From Bacteroides cellulosilyticus (lineage in GTDB: Bacteria > Bacteroidota > Bacteroidia > Bacteroidales > Bacteroidaceae), in assembly GCF_020091405.1 (NCBI RefSeq), contig NZ_CP081903.1, positions 1,860,001 to 1,924,000 of the forward strand: a stretch of DNA of 64,000 nt, read 5' to 3'. This document shows, piece after piece, positions 16,813-24,780 of the stretch. The notes below the pieces were generated by a model. The model saw nothing but the letters and a program-made list of their open reading frames with translations. It was not told the DNA's origin and did no database searches. The position numbers and the translations under genes were made by a program. Numbering within the stretch: position 1 is the stretch's first letter; each line of letters opens with the position of its first letter.

Positions 16813-17298
16813 CTACTCTGAGGTGACCTCGCTGGGTCGTAGTCCGAAGGATCTGCAAGTCATTTTGTCTATTTTTACTTCCCAAACCTTTACGTTGCGC
16901 ACGGCAGGTTCGCTGTATTTGAATTCATCGCTTGTATATTGCCGCATGATTATATCAAGCACTTCTCTTTTTTCGTCCATATCTTCGATGAAACGGACGT
17001 TTCCGTGGCACATCACGCTGCGCGACTTCATGCTGTAGCTGCATGCCACCTGCCGGTGCATATACACCAGTTCGTGTCCTTCGCAGAAAGTGATACAGAC
17101 TTGCGGATGCCGTTTCACCATTGCCACTTTGCCGCCTTCGGGGCCGGAGTGCAGGTAGATTACTCCATCCCGGTAAGCGAAGTTCATGGGAATTACGTAG
17201 GGATTCCCCTTTAGGTCGGTGATGCCAACCATGCAGTAGGGGCATTTGCGAATGATTGCTTCAATTTCCGTCAGTTCGGTGATTGCAATTGTCTTCAT
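16813..17298 (-). CDS. Pyridoxamine 5'-phosphate oxidase-family flavoprotein, NimA-like
   Basis: 161 residues from the ATG at 17298; the alternative TTG 30 bp upstream adds no domain sequence. Conserved stretches include CPYCMVGITDLKGNPYVIP, GVIYLHSGPEGGKV, ITFCEGHELVY and VMCHGNVRFIED. This is the split-barrel flavin fold of PNPOx-like proteins, in the branch that includes the 5-nitroimidazole reductases (Nim) and many uncharacterised relatives. Resistance function should not be assumed from fold alone. It overlaps the upstream membrane-protein gene by 38 bp, so the two are co-transcribed and probably coupled. Confidence 0.8.
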   Translation of the reverse strand: MKTIAITELTEIEAIIRKCPYCMVGITDLKGNPYVIPMNFAYRDGVIYLHSGPEGGKVAMVKRHPQVCITFCEGHELVYMHRQVACSYSMKSRSVMCHGNVRFIEDMDEKREVLDIIMRQYTSDEFKYSEPAVRNVKVWEVKIDKMTCRSFGLRPSEVTSE

Positions 17299-17968
17299 AG
17301 GGCTGAATGGGTGTTTTATTCGGTGCAAAGGTAATCATTTTATTGACAAACCCCAGCCGTCTGTTGAAGAAGCGTGCGAAAAGTCCTACGATCAATGCGG
17401 CAATGATTGTACCTTCGCGTACACCTTCTATGGTGCCTGCTAATAGGAGCGATGCGGCACAAGCCAGGAGTGCCAACGTTGTATCAAAGCCGATTTTTGT
17501 GATTCCGAACTCTTTCCCTGTGCGCAGAGTGATGGCTTTCACAAAGGCTTCTCCGGATAGCATTACTACATTGGCAATTACCTCCATACTTACTCCCAGG
17601 CCAAGTATCGCACAGCCAGCTATCAGTGATAGAATCTGCGAGGCATAGCCCGCAGGAGTGAATCCTTCCAGCAAAGCCATCGAGCAATCTATGAAGAAAC
17701 TGAAGAGTATTGCTACGGGAATTTGTAGAAACTGCTCTTTTCTGAAGTTCCTTTTCAGAAGCCATATTTGTCCGGCTATCAGCACGGCATTCAGCAGAAG
17801 CGTGAATTGTCCCAGTGTGACGGGAAATTTTAAACTCAGTGTGTAAGGAAGGCTCGATATAGGCGAGGAACCCAGATTTGCTTTAATAATTAAACTAATA
17901 CCGAACGCATTTACAAATAAGCCCGCGATGAAAAACAGATACCGGGTTGTTAATTCTCTTTTTGCCAT
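17261..17968 (-). CDS. YczE/YitT-like membrane protein
   Basis: 235 residues with about six membrane helices. It has the family opening FFIAGLFVNAFGISLIIKANLGSSPISSLPYTLSLKF, then CAILGLGVSMEVIANVVMLSGEAFVKAI and the conserved KIGFDTTLALLACAASLLLAGTIEGVREGTIIAALIVG. These proteins resemble YczE/YyaS/YitT-type transporters; no substrate is known. Its promoter lies at 18145-18153, and a palindromic element (R5) sits in the roughly 170-nt leader. It is divergent from an AraC-type regulator that may control it. Confidence 0.8.
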   Translation of the reverse strand: MAKRELTTRYLFFIAGLFVNAFGISLIIKANLGSSPISSLPYTLSLKFPVTLGQFTLLLNAVLIAGQIWLLKRNFRKEQFLQIPVAILFSFFIDCSMALLEGFTPAGYASQILSLIAGCAILGLGVSMEVIANVVMLSGEAFVKAITLRTGKEFGITKIGFDTTLALLACAASLLLAGTIEGVREGTIIAALIVGLFARFFNRRLGFVNKMITFAPNKTPIQPYEDNCNHRTDGN

Positions 17969-18013
17969 ATTACAATCTTTTTTCTTAAGTTCACAACAGA
18001 CGGGTTATAAATC

Positions 18014-18085
18014 AGCTACAGACTACGAGCTACAAGTGCCTTTCGGAATATAGCGCAGCTACTTGTAGCTTGTAGCCGGTAGCTC
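18014..18085. repeat. Palindromic element R5 in the leader of the YczE-like gene
   Basis: Left arm CAGCTACAGACTACGAGCTA and right-arm complement GAGCTACCGGCTACAAGCTA; 21 of 25 positions pair. The centre (GTGCCTTTCGGAA...ATAGCGCAGCT) is the inverse of the centre of R8 at 41950, so R5 and R8 are one family in opposite orientations. GCGCAGCT is a one-base variant of the shared word. Confidence 0.85.
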
Positions 18086-18144
18086 GTAACTAATACTTAT
18101 ATATCCAATCTTTGATGAGCAAATAATCGAAATTATTAACCACT

Positions 18145-18153
18145 GCAAAGTTA
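18145..18153 (-). promoter_or_regulatory. -7 box for the YczE-like/PNPOx pair
   Basis: Minus-strand TAACTTTGC, an exact consensus match about 177 bp before the start codon, leaving R5 inside the transcript leader. Confidence 0.55.
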
Positions 18154-18217
18154 CGGCTTCTATTGCCTGTCTCACGGTTCAAAAATCGAAGCGAATTGTT
18201 CAAAAAGTGGGATTGTT

Positions 18218-18249
18218 TTGTTCATAAGCTCCTTTAAGAGTATATTTGT
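18218..18249 (+). promoter_or_regulatory. Promoter of the AraC-type regulator
   Basis: TTG of TTTTG at 18218-18220 and TATATTTGT at 18241-18249 are 20 bases apart, a full match to the Bacteroides -33/-7 arrangement, 19 bp before the start codon. Confidence 0.7.
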
Positions 18250-18268
18250 GCTTCAAAAATAGAACTTT

Positions 18269-19081
18269 ATGAGTGAGGAATACCTGTTTCATACCCGCCG
18301 GAAATCCGATTTGTTTTCTTATCCTTATCGGATGGAGAGAGGGGAATTGCTGTTTTGCCTGCAAGGAGGAGTACAGCTTTACATTAACCAGCAGAAGTAT
18401 GCTTTAGCTACCGGAAGTGTAATACTTGTTTTCCCCGAACAGATTACGTTTTATAAAGATGCTACAGATGATCTTGAACTGGCTGTTTTTGCTTTTTCCG
18501 CCCAGTTCCGGCATGAGATTTTCTATTCGTTGCCTTCGGATAAGGTATCCTTCATGCGTGAGCACAATTATAGTTCATTCCGGGGTGAAGAGTGGGATGG
18601 GATATGCAATCATTATCTTAAACTGCTGCAACAGAAGTCTGTGGACAGCGATAATATATATCAGCGTGAGTTGGTGATTTACTGTTGCCGGATGCTGTTT
18701 TATGAGATCTGTAATCAGTCGGAGCGTCTTTACCGGCAAACGAAGCCGAATCATTTGCGTTGGCGGTTGAAGGACCGCTTTATTGCGTTGGTGATAGAGT
18801 CGTTCAGGGAGCAGCGTTCGGTAGATTATTATGCGGATAAACTTTGTGTCACTACGCGGCATCTGAGTAAGACGATTCAACAAACGGTGGGATGCACAGC
18901 GAAAGAATGGATAGACGATTACGTGATACTTGAGCTTAAAGTGACACTTCACTCTACAGCACTTTCCATACAGGAGATAGCTAATCAGTTTAATTTCCCT
19001 GATCAGTCCTATCTGGGGAGATACTTCAAGCATCACACAGGAATGTCGCCCACGGCTTACAGGGAGAATTATGGTGTATAG
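18269..19081 (+). CDS. AraC-family transcriptional regulator
   Basis: 270 residues. The N-terminal about 150 residues form a cupin-like sensor (LFCLQGGVQLYINQQKYAL, SVILVFPEQITFYKD). The C-terminal about 100 carry two helix-turn-helix units: YYADKLCVTTRHLSKTIQ and then SIQEIANQFNFPDQSYLGRY followed by FKHHTGMSPTAYRE, the AraC signature. Effector unknown. It is divergent from the YczE-like/PNPOx pair with 300 bp between start codons, and regulators so placed often control the facing genes. A palindrome shared with convergent rnr follows its stop codon. Confidence 0.93.
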   Translation: MSEEYLFHTRRKSDLFSYPYRMERGELLFCLQGGVQLYINQQKYALATGSVILVFPEQITFYKDATDDLELAVFAFSAQFRHEIFYSLPSDKVSFMREHNYSSFRGEEWDGICNHYLKLLQQKSVDSDNIYQRELVIYCCRMLFYEICNQSERLYRQTKPNHLRWRLKDRFIALVIESFREQRSVDYYADKLCVTTRHLSKTIQQTVGCTAKEWIDDYVILELKVTLHSTALSIQEIANQFNFPDQSYLGRYFKHHTGMSPTAYRENYGV

Positions 19082-19095
19082 GAGAACGAAAATTT

Positions 19096-19177
19096 AGGCG
19101 CGGATTACGCGGAATTACACGGATTTCTTTCATTAATCAACAACCCTTGATCCGTGTATTCAGCGTAATCCGCGCCT
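19096..19177. repeat. Palindromic element R7 between convergent genes
   Basis: Left arm AGGCGCGGATTACGCGGAAT and right arm (19150-19177) pair over 28 bp with one mismatch and one bulge. It fills the 97-bp gap between the AraC-type and rnr stop codons and may terminate both transcripts; TTTTA follows on the plus strand. The loop lacks GGCTGCGC. Confidence 0.85.
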
Positions 19178-19178
19178 T

Positions 19179-21323
19179 TTATTCTACCAGCGCAAAGTCC
19201 AACTGTTTCTTTTCCAGATTGGCCCGTGCCACCTTAATCGTAATTGCATCGCCCAAACTGTAGGTACGGTGCTTACGGCGTCCGCGTAGGCAGTAGTTCT
19301 TCTCATCGAACTCGTAATAGTCATCGCCAAGATCGCGGATAGGTATCATGCCTTCGCATTTGTTTTCGTTCAGTTCAACGTACAGTCCCCATTCCGTAAC
19401 ACCGGAAATTACACCATCGAACACTTGTCCCAGACGCTCCGTCATAAATTCTACTTGCTTGTATTTGATGGAAGCACGTTCAGCGTTGGCTGCAATTTGT
19501 TCCATATTGCTGGAGTGGTCGCAGAGGTCTTCATATTTAGTCTCGGAAACACTGCGTCCGCCATTCAGATATTTCGTCAGCAAGCGGTGTACCATCATGT
19601 CCGGGAAACGGCGGATGGGTGAGGTGAAATGCGTATAGTATTCGAATGCCAATCCATAATGTCCAATGTTGTGCGTGGAATAACGCGCTTTTTGCATGGC
19701 ACGGATGGATACGGTTTCAATAAGGTTTTCCTCCTTCTTGCCCTGAATGTCATCCAACAAGTGGTTGATGGATTTGGAAACATCTGTCTTGGTCCCACCG
19801 GTACGTATCTTGTAGCCGAAGCGGGCGATGAATTGTGCCAGGTTATCCAGTTTCTCCGGGTCCGGGAGGTCGTGGATACGGTAAGGGAATACCTTGGCCT
19901 TCTTGTTTTTCGGCACGCGGCCGATTTTTTCTGCTACGGTGCGGTTGGCGAGCAACATGAATTCTTCCACCAACTTGTTGGCGTCTTTGGAAACTTTGAA
20001 GTAGACGCTGATAGGTTTCCCTTTTTCGTCTATCTCAAACTTCACTTCGTAACGGTCGAAGTTGATGGCTCCGGCTACGAAACGCTTTTGACGCAGCGCC
20101 TTGGCAATGGTGTCCAGCATGAGGATTTCTTCTTTGAAGTCTCCTTCTTTCGTCTCGATTACTTGCTGTGCTTCTTCGTAAGTAAAGCGGCGGTCGGACT
20201 TGATTACCGTATGTACTACGCGCGAGTCTTTCACATCTCCCTTTTCGTTGATGTCGAAGATAACGGAGTATGCCAGCTTTTCTTCGTCGGGACGCAGGGA
20301 GCAGATGAAGTTGCAAAGACGTTCGGGAAGCATCGGGATGGTACGGTCTACAAGATACACGGATGTAGCGCGTTTTTCGGCTTCCTTGTCGATGATGCTG
20401 CCTTCGGTTACGTAGTGGGTGACGTCTGCAATGTGTACGCCCACTTCCCACAAGCCGTCTTTCAGTTTGCGGATGGAGAGAGCATCATCAAAGTCTTTGG
20501 CATCCTTTGGGTCGATGGTGAAGGTGGTTACATTTCGGAAGTCCTCGCGTTTGGCAATTTCTTCATCGGATATTTCGGCGGGGATTTTATCCGCAGCTTT
20601 TTCTACAGAAGAGGGGTAGACGTAGGGCAGGCCGAACTCAGCAAGGATGGCGTGCATCTCTGTGGTGTTGTCGCCCGCTTTGCCCAGGATGTCGATGACT
20701 TGTCCGATGGGGTTTTTCGCCTTGTCGGGCCATTCCACTACTTTCACGATAGCTTTGTCTCCCGTCTTTCCGCCTTTCAGCTTTTCTTTGGGGATGAAGA
20801 TGTCATTGGCAAGTGTACGGTTTTCCGTCACCAGGAAGGCATATGAACTGCCTACTTCCAGTGTACCTACGAAGGTGTCGTTGGCACGCTCCAGCACTTC
20901 TATCACTTCTCCTTCGGCTTCGCACCCACGGCGTTTGGCGTAGAAGGAGATACGGACTTTATCATTGTTCATGGCGTGTGCCGAATTACGTTCGGCCACG
21001 AATATCGGGTCGCCTCCACCTTCGGGAATGAAAGAATTTTTTCCATTGCTTTTACGCTGGAAAGTACCTGTCATTTCCACACCATGATTGTTCAGCTTAT
21101 ATTTGCTTTTCTCTATTTCGGTGATGTAATCATCCAGTAGCATGTCGCTTAGGATGTCTCTACACAGCATCTTCAGGGGATGTGTGGTGAGATGAAGTTG
21201 TTCGAATATGTATTTCAGGGACAATACCTCATCGGGTTTCGAATGGAAAAAATCCATAAGGGCAGAAATGAGTTCTTTCTTCTTCATTCGCTTGCCGGCT
21301 TTTTTTTCTTTGTTTTTGGCCAT
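19179..21323 (-). CDS. rnr: Ribonuclease R
   Basis: 714 residues, usual RNase R length. It is a processive 3'-5' exoribonuclease that degrades structured RNA and acts in RNA quality control. N-terminal helix-turn-helix/cold-shock regions (GTFQRKSNGKNSF) precede the RNB catalytic domain with DPKDAKDFDDALSI (metal-binding aspartates) and DVTHYVTEGS. RNB-domain conserved HNIGHYGLAFEYYTHFTSPIRR and PDMMVHRLL follow. A C-terminal S1 domain includes FDGVISGVTEWGLYVELNE. The basic N-terminus (MAKNKEKKAGKRMKKKE) is typical. Confidence 0.96.
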   Translation of the reverse strand: MAKNKEKKAGKRMKKKELISALMDFFHSKPDEVLSLKYIFEQLHLTTHPLKMLCRDILSDMLLDDYITEIEKSKYKLNNHGVEMTGTFQRKSNGKNSFIPEGGGDPIFVAERNSAHAMNNDKVRISFYAKRRGCEAEGEVIEVLERANDTFVGTLEVGSSYAFLVTENRTLANDIFIPKEKLKGGKTGDKAIVKVVEWPDKAKNPIGQVIDILGKAGDNTTEMHAILAEFGLPYVYPSSVEKAADKIPAEISDEEIAKREDFRNVTTFTIDPKDAKDFDDALSIRKLKDGLWEVGVHIADVTHYVTEGSIIDKEAEKRATSVYLVDRTIPMLPERLCNFICSLRPDEEKLAYSVIFDINEKGDVKDSRVVHTVIKSDRRFTYEEAQQVIETKEGDFKEEILMLDTIAKALRQKRFVAGAINFDRYEVKFEIDEKGKPISVYFKVSKDANKLVEEFMLLANRTVAEKIGRVPKNKKAKVFPYRIHDLPDPEKLDNLAQFIARFGYKIRTGGTKTDVSKSINHLLDDIQGKKEENLIETVSIRAMQKARYSTHNIGHYGLAFEYYTHFTSPIRRFPDMMVHRLLTKYLNGGRSVSETKYEDLCDHSSNMEQIAANAERASIKYKQVEFMTERLGQVFDGVISGVTEWGLYVELNENKCEGMIPIRDLGDDYYEFDEKNYCLRGRRKHRTYSLGDAITIKVARANLEKKQLDFALVE

Positions 21324-21518
21324 AATATATTGGTTATTGAATGGATTGCATTATGATAGATACAAAGAAAACAATTTTTTTGCGAATTTGCTTTGTTTCT
21401 GTCTTGAAAAGAATGGGGATATATGCAAAAAAGATGTATATACCCCAGCGTGGAGATAAAGTGGGGCTTAGAAAATAAACAAATAATAAATGAGAAATGC
21501 AAAATGGCTTTTATTTTA

Positions 21519-21527
21519 TATCTTTGC
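21519..21527 (+). promoter_or_regulatory. -7 box for the CDF-epimerase-PAP2 operon
   Basis: TATCTTTGC, an exact consensus match 30 bp before the first start codon of the three-gene operon. Confidence 0.6.
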
Positions 21528-21556
21528 GCCATTATTGTTTTAATAATCAGTATAGA

Positions 21557-22462
21557 ATGAACGTAGAAGTTGCTTCTCTGTCTCGGGAGAAGGAAATATA
21601 CAAAGTAACGATTATCGGTAGTATTGCTAATTTTGCGCTACTTGCCTTTAAGTTTGTGGCAGGTATTCTAGGCCATAGTGCTGCTATGTTGGCAGATGCG
21701 GTTCATTCTTTATCTGATTTTGTGACGGATGTCATTGTTCTCGTGTTTGTCCGTATTTCCAATAAACCTCAGGATAAAGATCATGATTATGGACATGGGA
21801 AGTATGAAACGTTAGCTACTGCTATTATTGGAATTTTATTATTATTGGTGGGGTTCGGAATTTTGTGGAGCGGTGCTTCTTCTATTTGGGCTTTTATGAA
21901 AGGAGAACAGCTGGAAGCACCTGGAATGGTGGCCCTGATAGCAGCTCTTGTTTCTATCTTGCTGAAGGAGATACTATATCAATATACAGTTATTAAGGGA
22001 AAGAGTCTGAATTCACAGGCAGTAGTAGCCAATGCCTGGCACCATCGGAGCGACGCTTTTTCGTCTATAGGAACGGCTGTAGGCATTGGAGGCGCAATCT
22101 TGTTGGGCGAACATTGGCGGGTACTCGATCCGATAGCTGCTGTGATTGTCAGTTTCTTTATAATGAAGGTAGCTATTCAACTGTTGATTCCTTGTGTTGA
22201 CGAGTTGCTTGAAAAGTCTTTGCCGGATGAAGTGGAGAAAGATATTGAGCAAGCATTGCTCTCTTTTCCCGGAGTTAGTGAGCCGCATCATCTCCGCACG
22301 AGGCGTATCGGTAGTTATTGTGCGATTGAGGTACATGTGCGCATGGACGGAGGGATTACGTTGGAAGAAGCTCATACTACGGCTACGGCTATTGAACATA
22401 AATTAAAAACGATGCTTGGCGAAGGTACGCTGATTAATATTCATGTAGAACCCAAGAAGTAA
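21557..22462 (+). CDS. Cation diffusion facilitator (CDF) metal exporter
   Basis: 301 residues from the ATG at 21557 (MNVEVASLSREKEIYK); an upstream in-frame ATG would precede the promoter. Six predicted helices and the CDF motifs AMLADAVHSLSDFVTDVIVL (metal site in helix II) and WHHRSDAFSSIGTAVGIGGAI (helix V) are followed by a cytoplasmic ferredoxin-like domain (SFPGVSEPHHLRTRRIGSYC). It should export Zn2+, Fe2+ or similar cations by proton antiport; the metal cannot be read from sequence. The stop codon overlaps the next start (TAATG), indicating coupling to the epimerase gene. Confidence 0.92.
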   Translation: MNVEVASLSREKEIYKVTIIGSIANFALLAFKFVAGILGHSAAMLADAVHSLSDFVTDVIVLVFVRISNKPQDKDHDYGHGKYETLATAIIGILLLLVGFGILWSGASSIWAFMKGEQLEAPGMVALIAALVSILLKEILYQYTVIKGKSLNSQAVVANAWHHRSDAFSSIGTAVGIGGAILLGEHWRVLDPIAAVIVSFFIMKVAIQLLIPCVDELLEKSLPDEVEKDIEQALLSFPGVSEPHHLRTRRIGSYCAIEVHVRMDGGITLEEAHTTATAIEHKLKTMLGEGTLINIHVEPKK

Positions 22463-23469
22463 TGGAAAGTATATTAATAACAGGAGCCAGTGGATTTATC
22501 GGAAGTTTCATCGTGGAAGAAGCGTTGAAGCGGAAGTTCGGTGTGTGGGCGGGTATCCGTTCGAGCAGCAGCCGGGAATATCTGCGAAACCGTAAGATAC
22601 ACATTCTGGAACTGGATTTTGCACACCCCAATGAATTGCGTGCGCAGCTTTCCGGCCATAAGGGAACATATAATAAGTTCGATTATATCATCCATTGTGC
22701 CGGTGTCACCAAATGTGCCGACAAACGGGAGTTTGACCGGGTGAATTATTTGCAGACGAAATACTTTGTCGATACTCTTCGTGAACTGAATATGATACCA
22801 AAGCAATTTATCTATATCAGTACGCTGAGTGTGTTTGGCCCTGTTCATGAGAGAACTTATCAGCCGATTACGGAAGAAGACTCCCCTATGCCCAATACTG
22901 CTTACGGGTTGAGTAAACTTAAAGCGGAGCTTTACTTGCAAAGCATACCCGCTTTCCCTTATGTCATCTATCGCCCCACGGGAGTGTACGGTCCGCGTGA
23001 AAAAGATTACTACCTGATGGCTAAGTCCATCAAGCAGCACACGGACTTTGCTGTTGGCTTTCGCCGGCAGGATCTGACGTTTGTTTATGTGAAAGATATT
23101 GTGCAGGCTGTATTCCTCGGTATTGAAAAACAGGCATGCCGACGTGCCTATTTCCTGGCAGACGGACAGGTGTACCGTAGCCGCGCTTTTTCCGACCTGA
23201 TCCGAAAAGAATTGGGTAATCCGTTTGTAATTCGGATAGTATGCCCATTAATTATATTGAAAGTTGTATCTTTGCTCGCTGAATTCTGGGCGGTGCGTAG
23301 CAAGAAGCCCAGCACTCTCAATTCTGATAAGTATAACATAATGAAACAACGCAATTGGCAATGTGACATCAGCCCGGCTGTAAGAGAGTTGGGATTTGCA
23401 CCTCAGTACAATCTGGAACAAGGTGTAAGGGAGACTATTGCCTGGTATAAGAACGAGGGATGGCTTTAG
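22462..23469 (+). CDS. NAD-dependent epimerase/dehydratase (extended SDR)
   Basis: 335 residues. Rossmann motif ITGASGFIGSF at residues 5-15, catalytic Ser region YISTLSVFG, and YGLSKLKAE containing the Tyr-x3-Lys pair. A hydrophobic C-terminal segment (VCPLIILKVVSLLAEFW) could be membrane-associated, which is more like lipid- or sterol-type SDRs than soluble sugar epimerases. Substrate is unknown. It overlaps the CDF gene by one base and the PAP2 gene by ten, so the SDR and the PAP2 protein are probably made together and may act in one lipid or envelope pathway (inference). Confidence 0.85.
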   Translation: MESILITGASGFIGSFIVEEALKRKFGVWAGIRSSSSREYLRNRKIHILELDFAHPNELRAQLSGHKGTYNKFDYIIHCAGVTKCADKREFDRVNYLQTKYFVDTLRELNMIPKQFIYISTLSVFGPVHERTYQPITEEDSPMPNTAYGLSKLKAELYLQSIPAFPYVIYRPTGVYGPREKDYYLMAKSIKQHTDFAVGFRRQDLTFVYVKDIVQAVFLGIEKQACRRAYFLADGQVYRSRAFSDLIRKELGNPFVIRIVCPLIILKVVSLLAEFWAVRSKKPSTLNSDKYNIMKQRNWQCDISPAVRELGFAPQYNLEQGVRETIAWYKNEGWL

Positions 23470-24425
23470 ATTTATTTAAAAAGGTAGAAACCCGGAAGGG
23501 GTTATTTGCAGTTGAGAAGATAACACTTATATATAATTTGTTGACTTCGATTTTGATCTTGTTTCTTTTTCAGGAAATGGATCATCCGGTGCAGATGTTG
23601 ATTGACCGTGCAATGATTGCGGGCATGACGTTTTTATTGATGTATCTTTACCGGCTGGCACCCTGTAAGTTTTCCGCCTTTGTGCGTATTGCTATCCAGA
23701 TGTCCTTGCTTTCCTATTGGTATCCCGATACGTTTGAGTTCAACCGGATATTTCCGAATCTGGACCATGTGTTTGCTTCGGTGGAGCAGTGGATGTTCGG
23801 TGGTCAGCCGGCGGTATGGTTCTGCCTCCGTTTCCCGCATATGTGGGTGAGTGAGCCGTTCAATATGGGATACTTCTTCTACTATCCGATGATTTTGATT
23901 GTGGTAGTGTGGTACTTTATTTATCGTTTTGAACTTTTCGAGAAGTTATCGTTCGTGCTGGTCACTTCTTTCTTTATCTATTATCTGATTTATATCTTTG
24001 TTCCGGTGGCAGGTCCACAGTTCTATTTCCCGGCTATTGGTGATGATAATGTGGCGCAGGGTGTGTTTCCTTCTATCGGAGATTACTTCAATCATAACCA
24101 GGAACTACTGCCTGGGCCGGGATACGATCATGGATTCTTTTACAATCTGGTAGAGGGTTCACAGCAGATCGGTGAACGCCCTACAGCTGCTTTCCCCAGT
24201 TCGCATGTGGGAATTTCCACTATCCTAATGATTATGGCGTGGCGTGGTAGCCGCAGGTTGTTTGCTTGTCTGTTTCCCTTCTATGTACTGCTTTGCTGTG
24301 CCACGGTGTACATTCAGGCGCACTATTTGATTGATTCGATTGTAGGCTTTGTTTCAGCTTTTGGTCTGTATGTGGTGGTGACGTGGATGTTTAAGCGGTG
24401 GTTTGCACAGCCGATGTTCAAGTAA
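23460..24425 (+). CDS. PAP2-superfamily membrane phosphatase or lipid phosphotransferase
   Basis: 321 residues with at least six hydrophobic segments. The PAP2 active-site pieces are AFPSSHVGIST and the later AHYLIDSIVGFV with its catalytic histidine. The VPVAGPQFYF segment and overall layout resemble the aureobasidin-resistance/inositol-phosphoceramide-synthase-like PAP2 branch more than simple phosphatidate phosphatases. That makes a headgroup-transferring or dephosphorylating role on membrane lipids plausible, perhaps sphingolipids, which Bacteroides makes. The start codon lies inside the end of the SDR gene (10-bp overlap). Family sure, substrate not. Confidence 0.85.
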   Translation: MALDLFKKVETRKGLFAVEKITLIYNLLTSILILFLFQEMDHPVQMLIDRAMIAGMTFLLMYLYRLAPCKFSAFVRIAIQMSLLSYWYPDTFEFNRIFPNLDHVFASVEQWMFGGQPAVWFCLRFPHMWVSEPFNMGYFFYYPMILIVVVWYFIYRFELFEKLSFVLVTSFFIYYLIYIFVPVAGPQFYFPAIGDDNVAQGVFPSIGDYFNHNQELLPGPGYDHGFFYNLVEGSQQIGERPTAAFPSSHVGISTILMIMAWRGSRRLFACLFPFYVLLCCATVYIQAHYLIDSIVGFVSAFGLYVVVTWMFKRWFAQPMFK

Positions 24426-24780
24426 AGTAGTATCTATATATTTCCCACGCGTCCCATCTATACATTCAATAATCAGTTGCTTAATTCGCGTTATATTCAA
24501 CCTGCATTCTGCGTTTGAAAATCAACGCTAAATGACTCATGAAAAAGTAATATTGAAAAATAAAGAGTTTAGCACCGGGAAGTGGTTTGTTTCACTTGAT
24601 GAACAAGAGAAATGTTGAGGATAAATCAATCCACCTATACTTTTCAACTAAATTGTGAAAGAATTACTTTTTCTAGTATAAGTCAAGTAACATTCACAGT
24701 TAGAAAGTGCTGAATAATAAAAAAGAGGTTTTCTCAAAATGGCTTGAGAAAACCTCTTCTTATTAAAGAGAATTAGTCTT
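24426..24780. other. AT-rich intergenic region between convergent genes
   Basis: 355 bp between PAP2 and the BspA-like gene. No coding frame is convincing. It contains a possible long-range pair (AAAAAGTAAT near 24543 with ATTACTTTTT near 24664) and the terminator at its right end. Confidence 0.6.
24713..24758 (-). terminator. Rho-independent terminator of the surface-protein operon
   Basis: A perfect 15-bp stem (24723-24737 with 24744-24758, AAGAGGTTTTCTCAA) with a 6-base loop. On the minus strand it is followed by TTTTTTATTATT, so it terminates the BspA-like gene, whose stop codon is 23 bp upstream. Confidence 0.88.

Noticed and set aside
16813..17298. Nitroimidazole resistance gene (nim) call
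   Set aside because: The PNPOx-like fold is widespread; without closer similarity or phenotype the specific resistance function is not supported.
19629..20846. 405-codon frame opposite rnr
   Set aside because: Complement of the RNase R catalytic domain; long open antisense frames are common in GC-biased coding DNA.
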